Part shown: positions 7,627-15,558 of the stretch, piece by piece
How positions within the stretch are numbered: position 1 is the stretch's first letter
Layout of the letters: each line of letters starts with the position of its first letter
DNA from: Microbaculum marinum
GTDB taxonomy: Bacteria; Pseudomonadota; Alphaproteobacteria; Rhizobiales; Tepidamorphaceae
Reading direction: 5' to 3' (one strand)
Length of the DNA: 56,484 nucleotides
Assembly: GCF_042646165.1 (NCBI RefSeq)
Contig: NZ_JBHRTC010000002.1
Made by a program: the position numbers and the translations under genes
Notes under the pieces: generated by a model
What the model saw: the letters and a program-made list of their open reading frames with translations, nothing else
What the model was told of the DNA's origin: nothing
The model's database searches: none

Positions 7627-8539
7627 CGACCTGGCCGCTGGACTTGCCGTCGACGTACAGGGCCCGGTCCTGCAACTCGATCAACTCGCCGCCGTCGAAG
7701 CCCCGGGTTCGCATCAGGCAGTTCCATGAGCCCGGTCCGCCGGTGAGTTCGTACAGGTTGTACTGTGCGGCGGGTCGACCGCCGTGGGCGAGCGCCGAGG
7801 CGGACGGAACGCCGACCACCGGTATCGAATCTCCCGGCCCCGGCGTCCAGCGGACGGTCGCCGTGTGCTCGTGGCCGTGCAGGACGAGTTCGGCGCCGCA
7901 ATCCGACAGCAGTCCGGCAAACGCCCGCGCATCGGTGAGGCGGCGGTAGCGGTCGCCCGATGACCGCAGCGGCGGATGATGGATGAGAACCACCCGGAAC
8001 AGGCCTTCGTCGCCAAGCTGCCGCAGCAGCGGCCCGATGCGTCGCAGCTGGGCGCTCCCGACCCGCCCGGTCGCCATGAACGGCGCCGACACGATCGCCG
8101 ACGAGCAGCCGACGATGGCGGTCGGTCCGCGGCGGCGCAGATAGGGAAAATCGCTGTGGGCGGCAGTGTCCGGATCGCCGCTCATGTATTCGCGCCAGGC
8201 CAGAGCCGTGCCGGGGATCGCGCGCCGGGTGTAGGCGTCGTGGTTGCCGGGTATGACGGATATGTCTTCTGGCACCCCGAGGCCCTGAAGCCAGAGCCGG
8301 CACGCCTGCCATTCTGTGGGGGTCGAGACGATCGCCAGGTCGCCGGTCACCACGACATGATCGGGCGACTGGTGGGCCATGTCGCCGGTCAGCAGGTCGA
8401 GCACGTGCTGACGATGGATGCGGTGTCGGCTGCGCCGCCAGTTCGTCCAGCCCAGGACGCGCTTCGACATCAGATCGCGTCGCCGCGGCGACACTTCAGG
8501 CGGAATGTGGGGATCGGAAAGATGAGCAAGGCGGAACAT
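7613..8539 (-). CDS. Calcineurin-like metallophosphoesterase (phosphodiesterase)
   Basis: A 308-residue member of the calcineurin-like phosphoesterase superfamily. The metal-ligand motifs are all present: LAHLSDPHI (DxH), VVVTGDLA (GDxx), VIPGNHDAY (GNHD), VVLIHHPP (the single His) and LVLHGHEHT (GHxH). A two-metal centre is therefore intact. Such enzymes cut cyclic nucleotides or other phosphodiesters; the LSDPHI/HHPPLRSSG pattern is like CpdA/YfcE relatives, but the substrate cannot be told. There is no signal peptide, so it is cytosolic. It is convergent with the tail-anchored gene and overlaps it by 14 bp. Confidence 0.88.
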   Translation of the reverse strand: MFRLAHLSDPHIPPEVSPRRRDLMSKRVLGWTNWRRSRHRIHRQHVLDLLTGDMAHQSPDHVVVTGDLAIVSTPTEWQACRLWLQGLGVPEDISVIPGNHDAYTRRAIPGTALAWREYMSGDPDTAAHSDFPYLRRRGPTAIVGCSSAIVSAPFMATGRVGSAQLRRIGPLLRQLGDEGLFRVVLIHHPPLRSSGDRYRRLTDARAFAGLLSDCGAELVLHGHEHTATVRWTPGPGDSIPVVGVPSASALAHGGRPAAQYNLYELTGGPGSWNCLMRTRGFDGGELIELQDRALYVDGKSSGQVVSGK

Positions 8540-8583
8540 CGCCCGCTTTTAGAGTACCGCGGGCGACGTTGGCCAGTCTCTTG

Positions 8584-8688
8584 TCAGTTGGACGTAAACG
8601 TCATCAGCGCCGCGGCGATGCGTCCGTCGCGCATGTCGACAGACGGCCGCCAATGATAGTGCCGGCGGGTAAAGATGCGCCAAATCAT
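8584..8688 (-). CDS. Possible 34-residue small protein
   Basis: Reading in reverse, GGAG lies six bases before an ATG at 8688, followed by 34 codons to a TGA at 8584. The peptide begins MIWRIFTRRHYHWRPSVD and ends DGRIAAALMTFTSN. It has a basic aromatic N-terminus and no similarity I can name. Support is only the well-placed ribosome site, a compact frame in an otherwise empty 333-bp gap, and a strong hairpin directly upstream. A longer version from further upstream is less likely because it would read through the hairpin. Confidence 0.35.
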   Translation of the reverse strand: MIWRIFTRRHYHWRPSVDMRDGRIAAALMTFTSN

Positions 8689-8703
8689 CGTAGGCTCCAT
8701 AGG

Positions 8704-8740
8704 TAAATGCAGGAGCGCACCAGTGACGGTGCGCCATTTA
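8704..8740. promoter_or_regulatory. Strong bulged hairpin in the 8.5-8.9 kb gap
   Basis: Perfect outer arms TAAATG (8704-8709) and CATTTA (8735-8740) enclose perfect inner arms GCGCACC (8715-8721) and GGTGCGC (8728-8734), with a 6-nt loop and a one-sided 5-nt bulge CAGGA. Thirteen paired positions make chance unlikely. On the minus strand it lies just upstream of the ribosome site of the possible small protein. It could be an RNA control element or an operator. Confidence 0.5.
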
Positions 8741-8747
8741 TGAGGCT

Positions 8748-8769
8748 GATATAAACTGGAGCTTGTATC
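8748..8769. promoter_or_regulatory. Near-palindromic operator-like site
   Basis: GATATAA (8748-8754) and TTGTATC (8763-8769) form an inverted repeat with one mismatch and an 8-nt spacer. It sits in an AT-richer patch between the bulged hairpin and the NUDIX gene. It could bind a dimeric regulator of either divergent unit. The factor is unknown. Confidence 0.3.
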
Positions 8770-8872
8770 ACCACTACTCATGCGCGCGCCGGGCTGGATT
8801 GCACCGCACGCATGACGCATTAACCAGGTGGTCATGACTGCGGGCGTCGACATTCGCCCGGCGCGACGATGA

Positions 8873-9346
8873 ATGGCGGCCAAAGGGATCATGCGGCGAT
8901 TGATCAGAAAATTGGTGTTTCGCCCCTGGTGGCGCCTCAGCCGCGGGTTGACCCTCGGCGTTCGGGGAGTGGTCGCCGGGGAGCAGGGCGTCCTGCTGGT
9001 ACGGCATTCCTACGTATCGGGATGGCATCTGCCCGGCGGCGGCGTCGAACGCGGCGAAACCATGCTAGCGGCGCTCGGACGGGAACTGCGCGAAGAGGGC
9101 AACGTCGTGCTGCAGGGCCCGCCGCGCCTGCACGGCGTATTCTCCAACCACACGTACTTTCCCGGCGATCACGTGGCAGTCTTCGTCGTCGACGAGTGGC
9201 GCCAGGATGGCCCCACCTCCAGGAACTCGGAGATACTGGAGGCGGCCTTCTTTCCGCTCAGTGAATTGCCCGAGGGGGCGACCCCGGCGACGCGTAGGCG
9301 GCTGGCCGAGATCTTCGACGGGGCGGAAACCAGCGAGCATTGGTAA
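8873..9346 (+). CDS. NUDIX hydrolase
   Basis: A 157-residue NUDIX-fold enzyme expected to cleave a nucleoside diphosphate linked to another group. The Nudix box is recognisable as GGVERGETMLAALGRELREEG, with the catalytic REL-EE helix intact. The glycine that normally follows EE-x is an asparagine here (EEGNV). GWHLPGGG precedes the box as usual. The N-terminus (LIRKLVFRPWWRLSRGLTLGVRG) resembles the RppH-unlike NUDIX proteins that act on small nucleotides; substrate unknown. Two starts are possible: ATG 8873, and ATG 8891, which follows AAAGGG but with a very short spacer. The gene converges on ghrB with six bases between stops. Confidence 0.83.
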   Translation: MAAKGIMRRLIRKLVFRPWWRLSRGLTLGVRGVVAGEQGVLLVRHSYVSGWHLPGGGVERGETMLAALGRELREEGNVVLQGPPRLHGVFSNHTYFPGDHVAVFVVDEWRQDGPTSRNSEILEAAFFPLSELPEGATPATRRRLAEIFDGAETSEHW

Positions 9347-9352
9347 TCGTAT

Positions 9353-10330
9353 TCATGCCGCCTGCAGCCGTTCCCGGTTGTGCGGGGCTTTCAGGTCGAT
9401 CTCGGGGCCGATCGGCACGATCCCGGTCGGATTCACCGAGGTGTGGCTGCGATAGTAGTGCTCCTTGATGTAGTCGATGTGCACCGTCTCGGCGATGCCC
9501 GGCACCTGGTACAGGTCGCGCAGGTAGTTCGACAGGTTCGCGTAGTCGGCAAGGCGCCGGATGTTGCACTTGAAGTGGCCGACATACACGGGGTCGAACC
9601 TGACCAGCGTGGTGAACAGGCGCCAGTCGGCCTCCGTCGGTCGCTCGCCGACAAGATAGCGCTGCCGCGACAGGCGCTCTTCCAACTCGTCCAGGGTGAC
9701 GAAAAGCGCCGTCGCCGCCTCTTCGTATGCCGCCTGGGTGGTCGCGAACCCGCTCTTGTAGACGCCGTTGTTCACCGTGTCGTAGACGACGGAGTTGATC
9801 CGATCGATCTCGGCGCGCAGGGCGGCCGGATACAGATCGACTGACGCGTCGGCGCCGAGGCCGTCGAAGGCGGAGTTCAGCATCCGGATGATTTCGGCGG
9901 ATTCGTTGGAGACGATCGTCTCGCGTTCCTTGTCCCACAGCACCGGAACCGAGGCGCGGCCGGTATAGCCGGCGTCCGCCTTCTGATACAACTCGTGGAC
10001 ATATTTCTTCTTGTAGAGGGGGTCCGGAAACTCATCGGTGAATTCCCAACCGTGGTCACCCATGAAGGCAGCGCAGCTGGACACGCTGATCTGCTCCTCG
10101 AGGCCCTTCAGCTTTCGGACGACGAGGGTCCTGTGCGCCCACGGACAGGCGAGGGACACATAAATGTGATAGCGGCCCGCGGCGGCCGGAAATCCGCCCA
10201 TACCGGTTGGCCCGGCGTCGCCGTCGGGCGTGATCCAGTTGCGGAAATGTGTTTTGGCACGCTTGAACTTGCCGTCCCCGGACTCTCTTGGTGGGTCGAT
10301 CTTCCATTTGCCGTCAACCAGTTGTCCCAA
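9353..10330 (-). CDS. Glutathionyl-hydroquinone reductase (Xi-class GST)
   Basis: A 325-residue enzyme of the YqjG/PcpF/ECM4 family. It removes glutathione from glutathionyl-hydroquinones, using a second GSH. The active-site cysteine is C62 in VSLACPWAHRT. Other family marks are the N-terminal MGQLVDGKWK, the segment RASVPVLWDKE, VSNESAEIIRMLN, and the C-terminal helical domain with YLVGERPTEADWRLF. Full length. Divergent from a LysR-type regulator across a 113-bp gap, which is the classic layout for a regulator and its target. The likely role is detoxification or recycling of quinones. Confidence 0.92.
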   Translation of the reverse strand: MGQLVDGKWKIDPPRESGDGKFKRAKTHFRNWITPDGDAGPTGMGGFPAAAGRYHIYVSLACPWAHRTLVVRKLKGLEEQISVSSCAAFMGDHGWEFTDEFPDPLYKKKYVHELYQKADAGYTGRASVPVLWDKERETIVSNESAEIIRMLNSAFDGLGADASVDLYPAALRAEIDRINSVVYDTVNNGVYKSGFATTQAAYEEAATALFVTLDELEERLSRQRYLVGERPTEADWRLFTTLVRFDPVYVGHFKCNIRRLADYANLSNYLRDLYQVPGIAETVHIDYIKEHYYRSHTSVNPTGIVPIGPEIDLKAPHNRERLQAA

Positions 10331-10443
10331 AACGCTCTCCGATCTGCTTCCGCGTGAATTGCACCAATCCCCCTCTAGCTAGCGGTTGCGGGCCGGGGGA
10401 AAAGACCTTACGGATCATTCTGATTGTTGCGTCGGAGTGAACA

Positions 10444-11388
10444 ATGGATCGCATGAGCGAAATCCAGACTTTCGTTCAGGTCGCCGAGTCCGGCGGAATC
10501 GGCGCCGCCGCCGATCGCCTGGGGGTTGCGAAGTCCGCTGTCAGCCGCCGTCTCAAGGATCTCGAGGAGCGGCTCGGCGTTCGATTGGTGAACCGCACCA
10601 CCCGGCAGCTCAGCCTCACCGATACGGGCAAGTCCTATTACGAGCGCGCTTCGCAGATCCTCGCCGATCTCGAGGATGCCGACCAGACTGCGGCGGCGGT
10701 GCATGGGGCACTGTCGGGCCGGCTCAAGATCGCCGGCCCGCAATCCTTCGGCGTCCTGCACCTTCTGCCGGCCGTGACGAGCTTTCTGGAGAAGCATCCC
10801 GAACTCTGGATCGATCTCGACGTCAACGACCGCCGCGTCGATGTGGTCAACGAAGGCTTCGATCTGGCGGTTCGGGTCGGGCAACTGGAAGACTCGAGCC
10901 TGATCGCACGGCGGCTCGCGCCCGTGCGCAACATCGTGTGTGCAAGCCCCGGTTATCTGGAGCGCCACGGCACGCCGAAGCGGCCCGAGGATCTGATGGG
11001 GCACTCCTATCTGCGCTACTCGAACGTTCCGGAGCGGCGGATCTTCTCGTGGATCGACGAGCAGGGGCGCGAACGGGTGGTCAATCCGAAGGCGCGTTTC
11101 GTCGCCAACAACGGCGAAATCCTCCAGGCCGCGGCAGAAGCGGGGCTAGGCATCATCTCGCAGCCGACCTTCCTGATCCACAAGGCCGTCGAGGAAGGGC
11201 GGCTGGTTCCGATCCTGACTGATATCGAATGGTGGCAGCTCGGCGCGTACGCGCTGTACCCGCCGGGGCGGCATCTATCGGCCAAGGTCCGCGCTTTCGT
11301 GGACCACCTGGTGTCCTGTTTCGGCGATCCGCCCTACTGGGACGAGCGAATGCCGATATCCCGGGGCAAACCGGTTCACGCAATCTGA
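10444..11388 (+). CDS. LysR-type transcriptional regulator
   Basis: A 314-residue LTTR. The N-terminal winged helix-turn-helix occupies about residues 1-62 (SEIQTFVQVAESGGIGAAADRLGVAKSAVSRRLKDLEERLG), followed by the linker helix and a substrate-binding domain. That domain contains GRLKIAGPQSFGVLHLLPAV and FDLAVRVGQLEDSSLIARRL, typical of the AaeR/DsdC-like group that responds to aromatic or quinone-like compounds. GGAG lies six bases before ATG 10444. It is divergent from the glutathionyl-hydroquinone reductase gene and probably controls it; CTAGCTAG at 10375-10382 lies in the shared gap. The effector is not predictable. Confidence 0.92.
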   Translation: MDRMSEIQTFVQVAESGGIGAAADRLGVAKSAVSRRLKDLEERLGVRLVNRTTRQLSLTDTGKSYYERASQILADLEDADQTAAAVHGALSGRLKIAGPQSFGVLHLLPAVTSFLEKHPELWIDLDVNDRRVDVVNEGFDLAVRVGQLEDSSLIARRLAPVRNIVCASPGYLERHGTPKRPEDLMGHSYLRYSNVPERRIFSWIDEQGRERVVNPKARFVANNGEILQAAAEAGLGIISQPTFLIHKAVEEGRLVPILTDIEWWQLGAYALYPPGRHLSAKVRAFVDHLVSCFGDPPYWDERMPISRGKPVHAI

Positions 11389-11474
11389 ACTGCGCTCGTT
11401 TCGCGCGGCATCAGACCGCATCCCGGGGGCTTACGTCGCCGCGCGGCCTCGGGTATACAGGGCCCGATCTTAAC

Positions 11475-11503
11475 TTGACTGAAAATGTCCTATTTCCTAT
11501 CTT
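11475..11503 (+). promoter_or_regulatory. Candidate sigma-70-type promoter of bfd
   Basis: TTGACT (11475-11480), a 17-nt spacer and TATCTT (11498-11503) lie in an AT-rich patch between the LysR gene and bfd. This places a start of transcription near 11510, giving a leader of about 50 nt before the GTG at 11562. Confidence 0.5.
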
Positions 11504-11561
11504 CTCGGTAGTTGCGGTTGCAACTAGGTGAAGTCGTTCCAATCGAAGGCCCCGTTTCGGC

Positions 11562-11897
11562 GTGATCGTCTGTTCCTGCAACGCTCTCTCGGACAAGACC
11601 ATACGCAGCTGCCTCTCGCCGGGGCCTGACTGCCCGTACACGCCTGCCCAGGTCTACCGCTGCCTGGGCTGCAGCCCGCAGTGCGGCCGTTGCGCGCGCA
11701 CAATCAGACAGATAATGGATTCGGCGCTACCGTCCGTTCACAGCGCCTGCACCAGCAGGTGCAACGCCAAGTGTCCGCTGTCTGCAAGCGAACAGGACGC
11801 CGCCACCATGGTCGTCGAGACCGTTGATGTGGTCGAGACTGCCGACACCGTCGAAGTCCACGAAACTCTCCAGATCCGCCAGTTCGTCGGCGCCTGA
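11562..11897 (+). CDS. bfd: Bacterioferritin-associated ferredoxin, extended form
   Basis: A [2Fe-2S] protein that reduces bacterioferritin so that stored iron can be released. The N-terminal VCSCNALSDKTIRSCL holds the first ligand pair (C4, C6). SPQCGRCARTIRQIM supplies the second pair (C41, C44). The start is GTG, which puts the first cysteine at the canonical position. At 111 residues it is much longer than the usual 60-75. Extra cysteines at C34 and C37 precede the second pair, and a Cys-rich stretch ACTSRCNAKCPL is followed by a 40-residue acidic tail (VVETVDVVETADTVEVHE). The next gene is bfr, its usual partner. Confidence 0.88.
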   Translation: MIVCSCNALSDKTIRSCLSPGPDCPYTPAQVYRCLGCSPQCGRCARTIRQIMDSALPSVHSACTSRCNAKCPLSASEQDAATMVVETVDVVETADTVEVHETLQIRQFVGA

Positions 11898-11983
11898 CCG
11901 GCAACTTTCAAATTGCGTTTCCGTGAACGGCGCCTGTCGACCCGGCCGGCCCGACGGCATTTCGCCGACTCTCAAAAACAAGC

Positions 11984-11996
11984 TAGAATGTTTCTA
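11984..11996. promoter_or_regulatory. Irr-type iron box upstream of bfr
   Basis: A perfect palindrome TAGAA-TGT-TTCTA flanked by AA on the right matches the TTTAGAA-N3-TTCTAAA style of the iron control element bound by Irr in alphaproteobacteria. It lies in the 253-bp gap between bfd and bfr, about 155 nt before the bfr ATG. Irr represses iron-storage genes when iron is scarce. The assignment is from motif resemblance only. Confidence 0.55.
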
Positions 11997-12150
11997 AAGA
12001 ATGGGCTACCGTTCGACCCGTTGTTCATTTCCGTTCCCGATCGATCCTCCGGGATCGCGCTGCGGAAGGTTCGGCTGATCCGGTGGAGTCCGTAGGCTCC
12101 GACATTGCATACCCCGGAGCCCGCGGCTCCGAGACAGGAGGAGAGCAAGA

Positions 12151-12630
12151 ATGAAGGGCGAAGCAAAGGTCATAGAGTATCTGAACAAGGGCCTGCGTTC
12201 GGAACTGACCGCCGTCAGCCAGTACTGGCTTCACTTCCGCCTTCTCGAGGATTGGGGTTATCTCCGACTGGCCAAGAAATGGCGGGAAGAATCGATCGAG
12301 GAGATGCATCACGCCGACAAGTTCATCGCCCGCATCATCTTCCTGGAGGGCTTCCCCAACCTGCAGGAACTCAACCCGCTGCGCATCGGCGAGAACGTCG
12401 AGGAGATCCTGGAAGTCGACCTGGCCGGAGAGTACGAGGCGCGCAACCTGTACACCGAAGCCGCAAAGTACTGCGAGTCCGTCGACGACCGCGTATCGAA
12501 GAACCTGTTCGAGGAACTGGCGACCGACGAGGAGGGGCATATCGACTTCCTCGAGACGCAGCTCGATCTGGTGAAGGCGCTGGGAATCCAGCTCTACGCG
12601 CAGAAGCACATCGGCGGACTCGACGACTGA
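12151..12630 (+). CDS. bfr: Bacterioferritin
   Basis: Iron-storage protein forming a 24-subunit haem-containing shell. All ferroxidase-centre ligands are in place: E18, E51, H54, E94, E127 and H130. The haem-ligating M52 sits in IEEMHHADKF. The length of 159 aa is normal. A strong ribosome site, CAGGAGGAGAGC, precedes the ATG. The preceding gene encodes its ferredoxin partner Bfd, and an Irr-type box lies in the gap. Iron is taken up as Fe(II), oxidised at the di-iron site and stored as ferric mineral; release requires Bfd. Confidence 0.97.
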   Translation: MKGEAKVIEYLNKGLRSELTAVSQYWLHFRLLEDWGYLRLAKKWREESIEEMHHADKFIARIIFLEGFPNLQELNPLRIGENVEEILEVDLAGEYEARNLYTEAAKYCESVDDRVSKNLFEELATDEEGHIDFLETQLDLVKALGIQLYAQKHIGGLDD

Positions 12631-12933
12631 CCGCCACGGCGCGCCGCCTCCGGGGCGCACCTGACGCATGGCTTGTGCACCGGCCGATCGGCGATATCGT
12701 CGCCGCTGGACCGGTGCGGCCGTGCGTGATATCAGGACCGTTCCAATTGCACGGGATGCTGGGACGGTGACGAGGACTTTCCAGCGACGACGAGCCTAGA
12801 CGCGCTTCCGCGCGTGCCGTTTCGCTGCGTCCCGTCGACCGCGCCGCTGACAGGCGGCGATCAGCCGCCGACACATACCCGATCGCGATCGCGGTCATGG
12901 GACGCCCGAGAGAACAATCGGGACTCCTCCGCC
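12631..12933. other. Gap between bfr and the GNAT gene
   Basis: About 300 bp without a convincing gene. In-frame codons upstream of the acetyltransferase give arginine/serine-rich sequence that does not look like part of the enzyme. I see no terminator with a T tract after bfr and no clear promoter. Confidence 0.4.
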
Positions 12934-13491
12934 ATGACAGCCGAACTTCCTGTGACGCCGAACGCCGCAACATCCATGTCCACGCTGATCGTCAACGAGC
13001 AGCCGGATCATGTCCCCGCCATCGAGGCGATGCTGGACGAGGCATTCGGGCCTGGGCGCTTCGCGCGCACGGCCTATCGGGTCCGTGAGGGAACGGAGCC
13101 GATCGCCGAACTCAGTTTCGTCGCGCTGCTCGGCAATCGCCCCGCGGGCGCGGTGCGGCTGTCGCCGATCACCATCGGCGGCACCCCGGCCCTGTTCCTC
13201 GGCCCGCTGGTCGTCCATCCAGACCACAAGAACAGGGGCATCGGCCTGGCACTGATGCTCCGCTCGCTGCAGGCGGCGCGGGCCTGTGGACACCGCCTCG
13301 TCGTCCTCGTGGGCGATGCGCCGTACTACGCAAGGGCCGGATTCGCGCCCATACCGGCCGGGCAGGTCAGGCTCCCGGGCCCGGTCGACCCTGCCCGGTT
13401 GCTGGCGATGGAACTGGTGCCGGGAGCGCTTGCGGAGGCGCGGGGAATGGCGCGGCCGGCGCCAAGCGCCCGCCCGCGCAGCGACAGTTAG
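12934..13491 (+). CDS. GNAT-family N-acetyltransferase (YhbS-like)
   Basis: A protein of about 185 residues with the GNAT fold. The acetyl-CoA-binding motif A is FLGPLVVHPDHKNRGIGLALM, where the R-G-I-G loop binds the pyrophosphate. Motif B appears as VVLVGDAPYYARAGFAP, the pattern of the YhbS/COG3153 group. The acceptor substrate is unknown. The start is uncertain: ATG 12934 (MTAELPV) is taken here, and ATG 12976 (MSTLIVNE) would begin exactly at the fold. The stop overlaps the 3' end of the convergent MoxR-operon gene by four bases. Confidence 0.85.
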   Translation: MTAELPVTPNAATSMSTLIVNEQPDHVPAIEAMLDEAFGPGRFARTAYRVREGTEPIAELSFVALLGNRPAGAVRLSPITIGGTPALFLGPLVVHPDHKNRGIGLALMLRSLQAARACGHRLVVLVGDAPYYARAGFAPIPAGQVRLPGPVDPARLLAMELVPGALAEARGMARPAPSARPRSDS

Positions 13492-15557
13492 CGGCCTTCG
13501 CGGTACCAAGCCGCGGTGAGGGCGGCGAGCAGGAGGACCAGGCCCAACAGGCCGGCAAGCAGCGGCACCGCGCGGACGCCTCGTAGTATCGAGGCATCCG
13601 TCGTTTCCAGTCCCATCCAGTCGCTGCCATGCATGGACGACGCAGACCGCATCGGCAGAACGCGCGGTACCGAGACGTCGCCGTCCTGGGCGATCCGGAA
13701 AATGCCGCCCCGCGTCGCCTCGGCAACGGGCGCCAGTTTTTCGGGTGTCGAGAGAACGTCGGCGAATTCGCGCGGATTGTCCGGCCCGACATTGGCGAGG
13801 GTGCGCAGGTCGCCCTGTTCGACTCGATATATGCCGAGATCGGTCACCGGCGTCTCGCCTTGCCACAATCCGGGCTCGACCTCCTCCATCGTCACTTCCA
13901 CCTGGGCGCCGGTCGGGGTCTCGACCCGGGCCGGGCCGGTGGTGTCCGCCATGGTGCGGCGCTCGATCACCAACTCGTCGCCGCGGCCCTGAGCGATCAG
14001 CGCCTCCTCCTCGAGGTCGGTTTCCTTCATCAGCCAGTGGGCGAGCCGGCGCAGCAGCGGCACGTAGGGGCCGCCGCCCTCGTAGCCGCGCGCCCACAGC
14101 CAGGAGTGATCCGACAGCATCTGCGCAACGCGACCCTCGCCCTCGCGCTCCACGACCAGCAGCGGGCGGTCTCCGGGCCCGGTCATCAGCGTCGAGCCGC
14201 GTTCTATGTCGGCATCGATGAGACGGAACCAGTGGCTCCAGGCGGGCTCTTCGGCCCCTTCCAGGAGATCGCGGGTGATCGGGTGCCGGTCGCCTTCCAC
14301 CGAAAGCGCGGCGCGGTAGGGCTCTTCGATCACGTTGCCGGTCGGAGCGGCGGGAAGAACCGCGGACAGCGGGGTCCGGTAGATGCTGCTGTTGTCGGCA
14401 TATTCGGGACCCGAGGCGACGAGGACGGCGCCGCCGTCCTCAACGTAGCGGGCAATGTTGTCGTAGTAGAGTATCGGCAGCACGCCGCGGCTCTGGTAGC
14501 GGTCGAAGATGATGAGGTCGAACTCGTCGATCTTGACCGAGAACAGTTCGCGCGTCGGGAACGCGATCAGGGAGAGCTGCGAGATCGGCGTACCGTCCTG
14601 CTTTTCCGGCGGGCGCAGGATGGTGAAGTGGACGAGGTCGACGGATGCGTCCGACTTGAGGATGTTCCGCCATGTCCGTTCGCCGGCATGCGGCTCGCCG
14701 GACACCAGCAGGACCCGCAGATTGTCGCGGATACCCTCGATGGTGATGACAGCGCGATTGTTCAGCGCGGTCAGTTCACCGGGGGCTTCCTCCACCTCGA
14801 TCTCGACGATGTTGCGCCCGCCGTTGGCAATCTCGACGGGAACGGTAACGTTGTCGCCGAGGGTGACGTTCATAGCGGTGACCGGTTCGCCGTCGCGCGA
14901 GATGGTGACGCGGGCCCGTTGCCGGCCGGAGGTCTGGCGCGGGCCGATGTCCTCGACCCGGAAGGTGATCGGCTGTTCTTCGCCGACGATGCCGAAGCGT
15001 GGCGACGAGTGAACGACCAGACGCCGGTCGCGCTCGTCGTCGCTTCCGGTGAGCAGAACATGCAGCGGCGCGTTGAAGCCGAGCTGCTCGGCGCGTTCGG
15101 GAACGTCGTGGACCTGACCGTCGGTCAGCAATACGGCGCCCGCGATCCGGTCGGAGGGAATGTCCGCCAGCCCGCGCTCCAGCGCCCCGAACAGCTCGGT
15201 CCCGTCCGTTCCCGTCGACGTCACGTCGATCCAGCGCGCCTCGACGTTGCGCAGCCGGCCGAGCCGGGCCTCCAGCGCCTCGCGGGCCGCCGCCGTTTCC
15301 GCAGCGCGTTCGGCCAGGCCCTGGCTGGCGCTGCCGTCGACGACGACCGCAACCACGCCGGGCAGCACGTCCCGGTCCTCTTCCTTCAGCGAGGGGTCGA
15401 GAAGGGCGAGGACGAGCAGGGTGGACGCGAGCGCTCGGAGCCAGGCCCCCGGCATCCTGCGTAGCAGTCCGGCCAGCGAAACGAGTGCGGCCCCGACGGC
15501 GAGGACCGCGATGATCCGCCAGTCGATGAGCGGGGCGAGGTCGATGCTCCAGGTCAT
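13488..15557 (-). CDS. Membrane protein with VWA-like and GATase-like domains, last gene of the MoxR operon
   Basis: A 689-residue protein. Two N-terminal membrane helices (about 14-32 and 38-56) are followed by a von Willebrand A-like region. There the MIDAS signature VVVDGSAS (DxSxS) and a later LLTDGQ are retained. Around residues 300-390 a class I glutamine-amidotransferase-like fold is suggested by FDLIIFDRYQSRG and YVEDGGAVLVASGPE; no catalytic Cys-His pair is evident. A last helix (LLAGLLGLVLLLAALTAAW) anchors the C-terminus. The bulk should lie in the periplasm. It is the fourth gene of the operon, one base downstream of the BatA-DUF4159 gene. The molecular role is unknown; MoxR neighbours are usually linked to chaperone-like or metal-insertion assembly of envelope proteins. 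Confidence 0.82.
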   Translation of the reverse strand: MTWSIDLAPLIDWRIIAVLAVGAALVSLAGLLRRMPGAWLRALASTLLVLALLDPSLKEEDRDVLPGVVAVVVDGSASQGLAERAAETAAAREALEARLGRLRNVEARWIDVTSTGTDGTELFGALERGLADIPSDRIAGAVLLTDGQVHDVPERAEQLGFNAPLHVLLTGSDDERDRRLVVHSSPRFGIVGEEQPITFRVEDIGPRQTSGRQRARVTISRDGEPVTAMNVTLGDNVTVPVEIANGGRNIVEIEVEEAPGELTALNNRAVITIEGIRDNLRVLLVSGEPHAGERTWRNILKSDASVDLVHFTILRPPEKQDGTPISQLSLIAFPTRELFSVKIDEFDLIIFDRYQSRGVLPILYYDNIARYVEDGGAVLVASGPEYADNSSIYRTPLSAVLPAAPTGNVIEEPYRAALSVEGDRHPITRDLLEGAEEPAWSHWFRLIDADIERGSTLMTGPGDRPLLVVEREGEGRVAQMLSDHSWLWARGYEGGGPYVPLLRRLAHWLMKETDLEEEALIAQGRGDELVIERRTMADTTGPARVETPTGAQVEVTMEEVEPGLWQGETPVTDLGIYRVEQGDLRTLANVGPDNPREFADVLSTPEKLAPVAEATRGGIFRIAQDGDVSVPRVLPMRSASSMHGSDWMGLETTDASILRGVRAVPLLAGLLGLVLLLAALTAAWYREGR

Positions 15558-15558
15558 C

